A DNA stretch of 6,280 nt, taken from positions 1-6,280 of the forward strand of contig CANJMU010000041.1 of NCBI GenBank assembly GCA_947475135.1, read 5' to 3'. The notes under the pieces were generated by a model. That model did not search any database, was not told the origin of the DNA, and saw nothing but the letters and a program-made list of their open reading frames with translations. The translations under genes and the position numbers were made by a program. Below are positions 1 through 6,006 of this stretch, one piece after another; the stretch's first letter is position 1, and each line of letters begins with the position of its first letter. Source of the stretch: Silvanigrellaceae bacterium. Its GTDB lineage: Bacteria > Bdellovibrionota > Oligoflexia > Silvanigrellales > Silvanigrellaceae.

Positions 1-170
1 ACCTTGATACGATATGTCTGACTAAAGAAAAAGAAAATAATTATTCGCACGATAATATTTTTCATAGCATACTCGGACTTCTAGATATCCAGACTTCCGC
101 TTATCAGAAAAGATTGGATATCTTTAGTCCTTGCAAATGGCCACATGTAGTCAACAATTTCCGGCGCTAG
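1..170 (+). CDS. EptA-family phosphoethanolamine transferase, C-terminal fragment
   Basis: This is the 3' end of a gene entering from the left edge. The first complete codon is at position 3, 55 codons remain, and the stop is TAG at 168-170. The peptide contains YSHDNIFHSILGL, then QTSAY, then LDIFSPCK. That matches the conserved tail of the EptA/sulfatase-fold family (SHDNLF..LGL, T..Y, D.....C). Family members sit in the inner membrane with a periplasmic catalytic domain and move phosphoethanolamine from phosphatidylethanolamine to lipid A or other LPS core sites, which lowers surface negative charge. Cysteines at fragment residues 5 and 44 fit the disulfide-rich periplasmic domain of the family. 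The catalytic Thr and the main metal ligands lie upstream, outside the window, so activity cannot be judged. The gene converges with the glycosyltransferase gene across about 234 bases. The family call rests on a short but characteristic motif; the exact acceptor (lipid A, core sugar or another) is unknown. Confidence 0.8.
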   Translation, partial: LDTICLTKEKENNYSHDNIFHSILGLLDIQTSAYQKRLDIFSPCKWPHVVNNFRR

Positions 171-404
171 CTAACACCTCGTCAAATAAGTTTTTCCATA
201 TCCTAGAAAATTAACATTAGACCTCTTGCCTTACCTGCTTTAAATCCAAATTTTCCATTTTTAATTGAAATCGATTAAGGGTAATACCAGTAGTTTAGGA
301 CTACCCATTTTTTAAAGTTAACATTTCGTGTTTTTATTTTTGGTAAAATTCAACCGAGATGTTACTTTAAAACCTCAACTCGCACAAAATTTAAATCGCA
401 TTTT
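171..404. other. Non-coding space between convergent genes
   Basis: This stretch lies between the stop of the EptA-like gene (+ strand) and the stop of the glycosyltransferase gene (- strand). I see no reading frame of useful length, no tRNA-like fold and no repeat family. The only structure I can support is the small hairpin with a T-run at 290-313. Both flanking genes end here, so it is expected to hold transcription terminators. I did not find a convincing one for the minus-strand operon. Confidence 0.6.
290..313 (+). terminator. Possible weak intrinsic terminator for the EptA-like gene
   Basis: On the + strand GTAGT (290-294) pairs with ACTAC (300-304) around a 5-base loop. After the spacer CCA comes a run of six T at 308-313. 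An alternative longer-loop pairing is GGGTA (279-283) with TACCC (302-306). The position, 120 bases after the stop of the + strand gene, fits a terminator. The stem is only 5 bp and not GC-rich, so it would be weak. In the minus direction the hairpin is not followed by a T-run, so it should not serve the opposite operon. Confidence 0.35.
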
Positions 405-2066
405 TTAATAATTCACATTGTTCTTTAATTTAAAATAAAATTTCCGTAATTGAGCCTCATCTTTCATAGCTCCTTTAACATATATTATTTTATTTCCATC
501 AAAAGGTTTTAATGAAAAATATTCTATTTTTTCAATATTCATAATTTGTTGAATTTCTTCCTCATGAAATTGACCCTGGCTTCCTAAAATAATAAAATGA
601 CAACCAGCTAGTTTATAAAGTGGATCTCTCCAAGTATAAAAAGAAGATTGACTTAAATTAAAATTAAAAATCCTAGGATGATCTTTAAAATGGAATGCCA
701 TTCGTGCTGTCCAATACCACCGGAGTGATGCAATTTCATACGAATGTATTGCACAATTTTTTTGCGAAATTTCAGATACATAGGGCTTTGAATCTAAGTG
801 AATATTTTTTTGTTTTTCAAATTCTTCTTGTAAAAGAGGCCATTGCAAAACTGGTGCAAGAGGGTCCGCATTTCCTGAAAAATAAATAAAAGAATTCATG
901 ACAAACTGATTAAAAAACTTTAAAGAAAACAGAGTCGGAAGAACAATTGATAAAGTAACAGATAAAATAAAAACTTTTTTCCATAGAAATTTTTTTTTAC
1001 CTTCCAATGGTTTCCACTGCAAAACAAATGCTGGAATAAGTAAAAAAAATCCAGGCATTACCCAATGCGGAAGGACTTGTTTTCCAAAGGATGGAAATGA
1101 AATCAAGATAAAAAGGAAAAAAAATGGAAGGGTACAAATAACACTAAAATCACTTACAGATTTCTTATTGAAAATATTTCTAAATCCAAAAAAAAGTAAT
1201 GGAATATAAAACCAAGGGAACAAGTAGAATGACGAACCAATTAAATAAACAATAAATGTTTTAAGATTAATAGACATTCCTGAAAATCCATGCTGGCTCT
1301 GAAATAAAAATGAGGCAAAATTGTTTTGTATATTCCAAATAAAAACTGGACTTGATATCACGATAGCTGTCAATATTGATGTGACCCAAAATAAAAAATC
1401 TTGAGTCAAAGTCTTTGCTTTACGAATAAAAATTGCTGCAATAAAAAATCCTAATGCAATAGGAAAAGCATGATATTTAGAAAGTGCAGCAATACCTAAA
1501 AACAAACCTAACAAAAATCCATGCCAAAGATTAAATCTGTATTTTGTATTTTGTATTTTGTATTTTGTATTTTGTATTTTGTATTTTGTATTGTAAATAA
1601 ATTTCAATAAAAAATAAAGAGCCCCTGAAATTCCTAAAAGCAGAGATGCATCTGGAAGTAACATAAACCCTTCAATATTAAAGACAGGAGAACACTCTGT
1701 TAAAAGTAGTAAATACAAAATATGAATATTCTTTATAGAAATATCTTTTATTTTTGAAAAAATAAAAACAGATTTAATCATAAAAATAGTTGATAAAACG
1801 TGAACAATAGGAACAAAAAATCTGGCTCCAAGTGAATTTTTAAAAAACAATGTCCCGGCGTAACAAAGCCACGCAACAAAGGGCGGAGCATCAACATAAC
1901 TTAACCGGAGATCTCGCGACCAATCCCAGTAATAAACTTCATCATTACCCATAGGAAAATTCGCACACCAAAAAATTCTTAAGATAAAAAACAGCAGTAA
2001 TAGGAGTAAGAATATTCTGTTATTCCAATTAAACTTTTCTTGTAAATAATTTTCATTGAACATCAT
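405..2066 (-). CDS. ArnT/PMT-like integral membrane glycosyltransferase (GT39/GT83 type), with in-frame heptamer repeat
   Basis: This is a 553-residue polytopic membrane protein with roughly 11-13 hydrophobic segments from residue 18 to about 395, then a soluble C-terminal region to 553. Segment 1 (about 18-36) is followed by GNDEVYYWDWS (40-50), whose Asp42-Glu43 match the catalytic acidic pair in the first periplasmic loop of PMT/ArnT enzymes. SYVDAPPF (56-63), LLPD (136-139), SKYHAF (196-201), SPVFIWN (239-245) and LPHW (332-335) are further family-like landmarks. Such enzymes take a sugar from a polyprenyl-phosphate carrier and add it to lipid A, another glycan or a protein. ArnT is about 550 residues long, so the length fits, but the donor and acceptor are not readable here. 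The start is ATG at 2066, with GAGG ten bases upstream; a second ATG follows directly. The gene is last in the operon, 23 bases after truA. A tract of seven AAAATAC units encodes residues 160-176, probably in a cytoplasmic loop, and makes the gene frameshift-prone. The EptA-like neighbour supports a lipid A or LPS target, by inference only. Confidence 0.85.
   Translation of the reverse strand: MMFNENYLQEKFNWNNRIFLLLLLLFFILRIFWCANFPMGNDEVYYWDWSRDLRLSYVDAPPFVAWLCYAGTLFFKNSLGARFFVPIVHVLSTIFMIKSVFIFSKIKDISIKNIHILYLLLLTECSPVFNIEGFMLLPDASLLLGISGALYFLLKFIYNTKYKIQNTKYKIQNTKYRFNLWHGFLLGLFLGIAALSKYHAFPIALGFFIAAIFIRKAKTLTQDFLFWVTSILTAIVISSPVFIWNIQNNFASFLFQSQHGFSGMSINLKTFIVYLIGSSFYLFPWFYIPLLFFGFRNIFNKKSVSDFSVICTLPFFFLFILISFPSFGKQVLPHWVMPGFFLLIPAFVLQWKPLEGKKKFLWKKVFILSVTLSIVLPTLFSLKFFNQFVMNSFIYFSGNADPLAPVLQWPLLQEEFEKQKNIHLDSKPYVSEISQKNCAIHSYEIASLRWYWTARMAFHFKDHPRIFNFNLSQSSFYTWRDPLYKLAGCHFIILGSQGQFHEEEIQQIMNIEKIEYFSLKPFDGNKIIYVKGAMKDEAQLRKFYFKLKNNVNY
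1539..1592 (-). repeat. Heptanucleotide tandem repeat inside the glycosyltransferase gene
   Basis: Seven perfect tandem copies of GTATTTT on the + strand (AAAATAC on the coding strand) occupy 1539-1587, followed by a partial unit GTATT at 1588-1592. In the current state the reading frame passes through and encodes repeats of the 7-residue peptide KYKIQNT. Each copy changes length by 7 bases, so one gain or loss shifts the frame. One unit lost leads to TAG at 1508-1510, after nine sense codons beyond the tract. One unit gained leads to TAA at 1531-1533, after one codon. A change of three units would keep the frame and add or remove 7 residues. Confidence 0.95.
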
Positions 2067-2076
2067 CTTTCACAAA

Positions 2077-2080
2077 CCTC
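2077..2080 (-). promoter_or_regulatory. Ribosome binding site of the glycosyltransferase gene
   Basis: GAGG on the minus strand lies ten bases before ATG 2066 and thirteen before the adjacent ATG 2063. The spacing favours the first ATG. It sits in the 23-base gap after the truA stop, so translation can start independently of truA. Confidence 0.5.
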
Positions 2081-2089
2081 AAAAAATCT

Positions 2090-2902
2090 CTAACACGGCA
2101 CAAACTCCCGCATCTTTCTCTCAGCCTCATTCTTTGCCACTTTCTCATCATAATAAACATTCATCAGCGTCAATCCGCATCCTGGGGCACAAACCCCTGT
2201 CAGTGTTCTGTTGTGATGCTCAAAAGCCTTTTGAATTGTATCTGACGAGAGTTTTTTTGTCGCAATGTCGATTGCCGTACCAACCATATTTCGAATCATG
2301 TGTTTTAAAAATCCATCGCCCCAAATATCAATCATTTTCATTTCAGAAAAATGCGGATGATCCCAAACATCGATTTCATAAATTGTTTTTTCTAATTTTT
2401 GAGAAAAACAATCACTGGCACGAAAGGCACCAAAATGATGAAAACCAACATACTCAGCCATAATTGACGGTAAATTCTGAATTTCATTTTTACATTTCAC
2501 ATGAAAACAACGACGGGTCAATAAAGCATGTTCAGACACACCCTGCCAAATAAGGTAACGGTAGTGTTTTCCTTTAGCATGAAAACGAGAATGAAAATCA
2601 TCTTCGACAAAGTCTGCGGATAATAAAGATATTGCAGCTTTAAATTCATGATAAAAAATTCCATTTAAACTTTTTATTATCTTCATTCTATCCAATTTTG
2701 TCGCTGTTTTAAAATTTAAAACGTAACGATAGGCATGAACTTCTGCATCCAACCGAGAACATCCAATTAAAGTCACATCTTCATGAGTTAAAATTTTCCA
2801 AGATTTTTGAATCACTTCCTGCGCTGTTAAGACATGGGGCTGAATTTGAAACCCCTTAAAATTGCTGCCATCCCAAGACAAAACAAGTTTTAAATTTCTC
2901 AT
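2090..2902 (-). CDS. truA: tRNA pseudouridine synthase A, with diverged active-site motif
   Basis: This 270-residue protein fits TruA (usually 245-275), which converts uridines 38-40 in the anticodon stem of many tRNAs to pseudouridine in the cytoplasm. Landmarks in order are LSWDGSNFKGFQIQPH (8-23; family form YDG..F.GWQ.Q), SRLDAEVHA (49-57; family form GRTDAGVHA), FHSRFHAKGKHYRYLIW (103-119), GFLKHMIRNMVGT (197-209) and APGCGLTL (239-246). The catalytic Asp is Asp52, and Arg50 before it is kept, but Gly, Thr and the second Gly of the motif are replaced by Ser, Leu and Glu. The overall fold signature is otherwise intact, so I expect an enzyme rather than a pseudogene; altered specificity or rate is possible. 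ATG 2902 lies three bases after the uvrB stop, implying translational coupling. AAGGAAA at 2914-2920, within the end of uvrB, is the likely ribosome binding site, with rather long spacing. Confidence 0.93.
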   Translation of the reverse strand: MRNLKLVLSWDGSNFKGFQIQPHVLTAQEVIQKSWKILTHEDVTLIGCSRLDAEVHAYRYVLNFKTATKLDRMKIIKSLNGIFYHEFKAAISLLSADFVEDDFHSRFHAKGKHYRYLIWQGVSEHALLTRRCFHVKCKNEIQNLPSIMAEYVGFHHFGAFRASDCFSQKLEKTIYEIDVWDHPHFSEMKMIDIWGDGFLKHMIRNMVGTAIDIATKKLSSDTIQKAFEHHNRTLTGVCAPGCGLTLMNVYYDEKVAKNEAERKMREFVPC

Positions 2903-2905
2903 AAA

Positions 2906-4948
2906 TTAAATTGTTTCCTTCGTCTGGGATTTTAAAAAAAAATTTTTTAAATAAGCAATTCTGTCACGAAACTCTCCGGCTTTTTCAAATTCCATTTGAG
3001 CCGCATTTTCTTTCATTTTTTTTGTTAATTTTTCAATATATTTTTCAAATTTATTGTCATCTTTCAGCGCTTTTTTTTCATCGTCTGTTAAAGCACTTTC
3101 TTCCATTTCCTCATAAAACTCATCACCGTAATCCAAGTGATACAATTTGCGCATATCTTCGGGGATATTTTTTAAAATTTGGAGTGGTGTAATGTTATTA
3201 TCTTTATTAAATTGAATTTGTTTGTCTCGTCTTCTATCTGTTTCGTCCAGGCATTCGCTCATGCTTTTTGTCACGCGATCCGCATAGAAAATCACACGAC
3301 CTTGAATATTTCGCGCAGCACGCCCTACCGTTTGAATTAAACTTGTGCGACTTCTTAAAAAACCTTCCTTGTCCGCATCTAAAATTGCAACCAATTCAAC
3401 TTCTGGTAAATCAAGTCCTTCGCGCAAAAGATTGATACCAATCAGCACATCAAAAACGCCTTTTCGTAAGTCACGCAAAATTTCGACACGTTCCAAACTA
3501 TCGATATCGCTATGCAGATAACGACATAAAATACCCTTATCCATAAGATATTGTGTTAATTCTTCCGCCATCTTTTTTGTGAGCGTTGTGACCAAGCCCC
3601 GTGAACGTTTACTTACAGTTACTTTAATTTCTTCGAATAAATCATCAATTTGATTTTTTGCAGGCTTCACAAAAATCAGAGGATCTACAAGTCCTGTAGG
3701 ACGAATAATTTGCTCGACAATGGCAGCGCCAGAGCGCTCTAGTTCATATTGACCAGGAGTTGCACTCACATAAATTGTTTGCCCCATACGTCCTTTAAAT
3801 TCATCAAAATTCAGAGGCCGATTATCTAAGGCGCTACTTAATCGGAAACCATAATTGACGAGTGTTTCCTTACGCATGCGATCGCCACGGTACATTCCAC
3901 CAATTTGTGAAACCGTGACATGGCTTTCATCGATAATTAATAAATAATCCTTTGGAAAATAATCCATTAATGTGGATGGAGGCTCTCCTTTTTGACGACC
4001 ATCAAGGTAACGGGAATAATTTTCAATTCCCTGGCAATAGCCCAATTCACGAATCATTTCTAAATCATAAAGTGTACGTTGTTCTAAGCGATGCGCTTCA
4101 ATTATTTTTCCAGCGTCACGAAATTTTTTTAATTCTACCGCAAGATCACCTCGTATATTTTCACAAATAGAGTCGATATGATCGCGATTTAAAACATAAT
4201 GGGAAGCAGGAAACAGAGAAACACTGGAAAGATTTTCAATTTTTGTTCCACGAAGGGCATCAATGATCGTAATTTTTTCAATTTTTTTTCCTGAAAAAAC
4301 CACGCGAATGGCCTTTTCTTTTTCATAGGCCGGCAAGACATCCACAGTATCGCCTCGCACACGAAATTTACCACGCTCTAAGGAAACATCATTTCTAAAA
4401 TAATTGATTTTCAAAAGTTCCGATAAAAATTCATCCCGACCTAGCTTCTGAGACTCTTCAATCAAAATACGAGATCTTAAGTATTCATCAGGCTCTCCAA
4501 GCCCATAAATACAGCTGACACTGCTGACAATAATTGTGTCTCGATGTTCAATCAAAGAACGCGTAGAACGGTGCCGCATTTTATCGATATCTTCATTAAT
4601 CGTAGAAGCTTTTGCAATGAATGTATCGGAACTAGGAATATAGGCCTCTGGCTGATAATAATCGTAATAACTAATAAAATATTCCACATGATTTTTAGGG
4701 AAGAGTGATTTAAATTCCTGAAATAATTGTGCCGCTAAGGTTTTATTGGGGGCCATAATCAATGCAGGGCGATTTGTTTTTGCAATGACGTTTGCAATGG
4801 TAAATGTTTTTCCAGAACCAGTCACACCAAGCAAAACTTGCTCTGAAAGTCCTTCCTGTAAATGACTAACAAGTTTTTCAATGGCCTGTGGTTGATCGCC
4901 CTGTGGCGTTAAGGTCCAACATGGAATAAAACTTGTTTCTTTAGTCAT
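2906..4948 (-). CDS. uvrB: UvrABC excinuclease subunit B
   Basis: This 680-residue protein, close to the usual 660-680, is full length. UvrB is the DNA-damage verifying helicase-like subunit of nucleotide excision repair: UvrA loads it at lesions and it then recruits UvrC for incision. Visible parts are the Walker A motif GVTGSGKT (41-48), the beta-hairpin region beginning YYDYYQPEAYIP (94-105) that clamps the DNA strand, Walker B DESH (340-343), SATP (395-398), helicase motif VI QTVGRAARN (539-547), and a C-terminal UVR domain (about 635-670) with MEFEKAGEFRD that contacts UvrC. No key residue is missing. The start is ATG 4948, 35 bases after the hemH stop; only a weak AGAG-type ribosome binding site precedes it. 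I see no LexA-type box in the gap, so SOS control at this position is not supported. The gene is probably cotranscribed with hemH and truA. Confidence 0.98.
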   Translation of the reverse strand: MTKETSFIPCWTLTPQGDQPQAIEKLVSHLQEGLSEQVLLGVTGSGKTFTIANVIAKTNRPALIMAPNKTLAAQLFQEFKSLFPKNHVEYFISYYDYYQPEAYIPSSDTFIAKASTINEDIDKMRHRSTRSLIEHRDTIIVSSVSCIYGLGEPDEYLRSRILIEESQKLGRDEFLSELLKINYFRNDVSLERGKFRVRGDTVDVLPAYEKEKAIRVVFSGKKIEKITIIDALRGTKIENLSSVSLFPASHYVLNRDHIDSICENIRGDLAVELKKFRDAGKIIEAHRLEQRTLYDLEMIRELGYCQGIENYSRYLDGRQKGEPPSTLMDYFPKDYLLIIDESHVTVSQIGGMYRGDRMRKETLVNYGFRLSSALDNRPLNFDEFKGRMGQTIYVSATPGQYELERSGAAIVEQIIRPTGLVDPLIFVKPAKNQIDDLFEEIKVTVSKRSRGLVTTLTKKMAEELTQYLMDKGILCRYLHSDIDSLERVEILRDLRKGVFDVLIGINLLREGLDLPEVELVAILDADKEGFLRSRTSLIQTVGRAARNIQGRVIFYADRVTKSMSECLDETDRRRDKQIQFNKDNNITPLQILKNIPEDMRKLYHLDYGDEFYEEMEESALTDDEKKALKDDNKFEKYIEKLTKKMKENAAQMEFEKAGEFRDRIAYLKNFFLKSQTKETI

Positions 4949-4983
4949 AAGAAAGATCTCTTTTTACACTCTTATTGTTTGTG

Positions 4984-5994
4984 TTACTTTATTTTATCGG
5001 CAATAAAATCCTTCATGCCTTTCACAAAGTCATCATTGTCATTCAAACAAGGGATAAAATAAAAATTTTGACCACCAGCATTTTCCCATTTTTTTCGAAG
5101 GCCAATATTAATTTCTTCCAAGGTTTCTAGACAATCCATCACAAAAGAAGGGCTTGTGACAGCTATATTTGTAACATTTTTGCTTCTTAATTCAAGAATA
5201 ATATTTTCTGTATATGGCATTATCCATTGGGATCTGCCAAGGCGAGACTGAAATGATGTGCAATATTCAGATTCCTTCAAATTTAATCTCTCAGCTAAAA
5301 GTCTTGAAGTTGCAAAGCATTGACTACGGTAACATCCCTCAATCTCTTTTTCACATGAGTTTCCAATGCAGGAACAACGATTTTCCGATGTCTCTTTCAT
5401 CTGTTTTTCAGGCAATCCATGATAACTAAACAACAATACATCAAAGGAAATTTCCTTGAGGCGCTTTTGAAGTCCATCTGATAAAGCTTGAATATAAAAA
5501 TTTTCTCGATAAAACGTATGTAAAAAATAAAGGTTTGGAACATAAAGTGAATGAATAAAATATCTTTGAACAATTTCTAAAGCACCACCCGTTGTTACAG
5601 ACGCATAGTGCGGAAACAAGGGAACAACAACTAAACACTTCGGTTGCTTTTGCATTATTTTTTGAAGTTCATTTTTTAAAGCAGGGCTTTGATAACACAT
5701 TGCATAGGAAACATTCGCTTCCCCTTTCCATTCACTTTGCATTTTTTCTACAAATTTTTTTGAATAAAATTGCAACGGAGAACCGCCTTCTTTCATCCAA
5801 ATTTTAGAATACAAAGAAGCGCTTTTTTTTTTGCGAAAGGGAACAATAAGGAAACGAACCAATATTTGTCGAAATATCCAAGGAAGAGGAATAACTCTTT
5901 TATCTAATAAAAATTCTATTAAATATTTTCCAACACTTTTTTCTGAAGAGTCGTTAGGCGTTCCTACATTGATGAAAAGAATTTCTGGTTTCAC
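4984..5994 (-). CDS. hemH: Ferrochelatase with internal cysteine-rich [2Fe-2S]-type segment
   Basis: This 336-residue protein matches ferrochelatase, which inserts iron into protoporphyrin IX (or a late porphyrin intermediate) in the last steps of haem synthesis. Landmarks are INVGTP (8-13), SLYSKIWMKEGGSPL (60-74), SYHGLPE (190-196) with catalytic His192, SFQSRLGRSQW (247-257), and MDCLETLEEI (286-295), where Glu290 matches the conserved catalytic Glu. Between SYHGLPE and QCFATSRLLAERL is a segment with Cys207, Cys209, Cys214 and Cys221; Cys226 follows at a position where other bacterial enzymes also have Cys. Four cysteines in about 15-20 internal residues match the class that binds a [2Fe-2S] cluster, characterised in Myxococcus xanthus. 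There is no cysteine-bearing C-terminal extension like that of the animal enzyme. The start is GTG 5994, supported by AGGA seven bases upstream and by family alignment at the N-terminus. An A10 run encodes Lys55-57. The gene begins 9 bases after the BamD-like stop. Confidence 0.96.
   Translation of the reverse strand: MKPEILFINVGTPNDSSEKSVGKYLIEFLLDKRVIPLPWIFRQILVRFLIVPFRKKKSASLYSKIWMKEGGSPLQFYSKKFVEKMQSEWKGEANVSYAMCYQSPALKNELQKIMQKQPKCLVVVPLFPHYASVTTGGALEIVQRYFIHSLYVPNLYFLHTFYRENFYIQALSDGLQKRLKEISFDVLLFSYHGLPEKQMKETSENRCSCIGNSCEKEIEGCYRSQCFATSRLLAERLNLKESEYCTSFQSRLGRSQWIMPYTENIILELRSKNVTNIAVTSPSFVMDCLETLEEINIGLRKKWENAGGQNFYFIPCLNDNDDFVKGMKDFIADKIK
5823..5832 (-). repeat. A10 homopolymer in the hemH reading frame
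   Basis: Ten T on the + strand (ten A in the coding strand) encode Lys55-Lys56-Lys57 and the first base of Ser58 of ferrochelatase. It is the longest single-base run I noticed in the window. One base lost leads to TGA at 5793-5795, and one base gained leads to TAA at 5804-5806, so a slip would truncate the enzyme before residue 70. Confidence 0.9.
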
Positions 5995-6000
5995 GTCTGT

Positions 6001-6006
6001 TTCCTA
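6001..6006 (-). promoter_or_regulatory. hemH ribosome binding site overlapping the upstream stop codon
   Basis: On the minus strand TAGGAA holds both the TAG stop of the BamD-like gene (6004-6006) and the Shine-Dalgarno core AGGA (6002-6005), seven bases before the GTG start at 5994. The overlap suggests that ribosomes finishing the upstream gene can re-initiate on hemH. The good spacing supports GTG as the true start. Confidence 0.65.

Noticed and set aside
355..382. CGAG/CTCG pairing as terminator of the minus-strand operon
   Set aside because: Only 4 bp with a 20-base loop and no following T-run in the minus direction.
990..998. Run of nine A in the coding strand of the glycosyltransferase as another switch
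   Set aside because: Runs of eight or nine A or T recur across the window, so this one does not stand out; the heptamer is the distinctive element.
1539..1592. CRISPR-like or insertion-sequence repeat
   Set aside because: Units are 7 bp with no spacers, inside an intact reading frame, and no transposase or inverted ends are nearby.
2056..2463. Open frame of 135 codons on the + strand opposite truA
   Set aside because: It lies wholly over the truA/glycosyltransferase junction on the other strand, has no domain-like pattern, and truA shows clear family motifs.
2934..2942. Run of nine T in the coding strand at the end of uvrB
   Set aside because: It falls after the UVR domain, so slippage would change only the last few residues; it most likely reflects base composition.
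4952..4963. Near-palindrome AAAGATCTCTTT before the uvrB start
   Set aside because: It would pair 5 bases around a 2-base loop, too tight for a stable hairpin, and it is expected by chance in AT-rich DNA.
4949..4983. Possible SOS (LexA) box or promoter in front of uvrB
   Set aside because: The 35-base gap has no CTG-N10-CAG-type box on either strand and no convincing -35/-10 pair; LexA sites of other lineages cannot be excluded.
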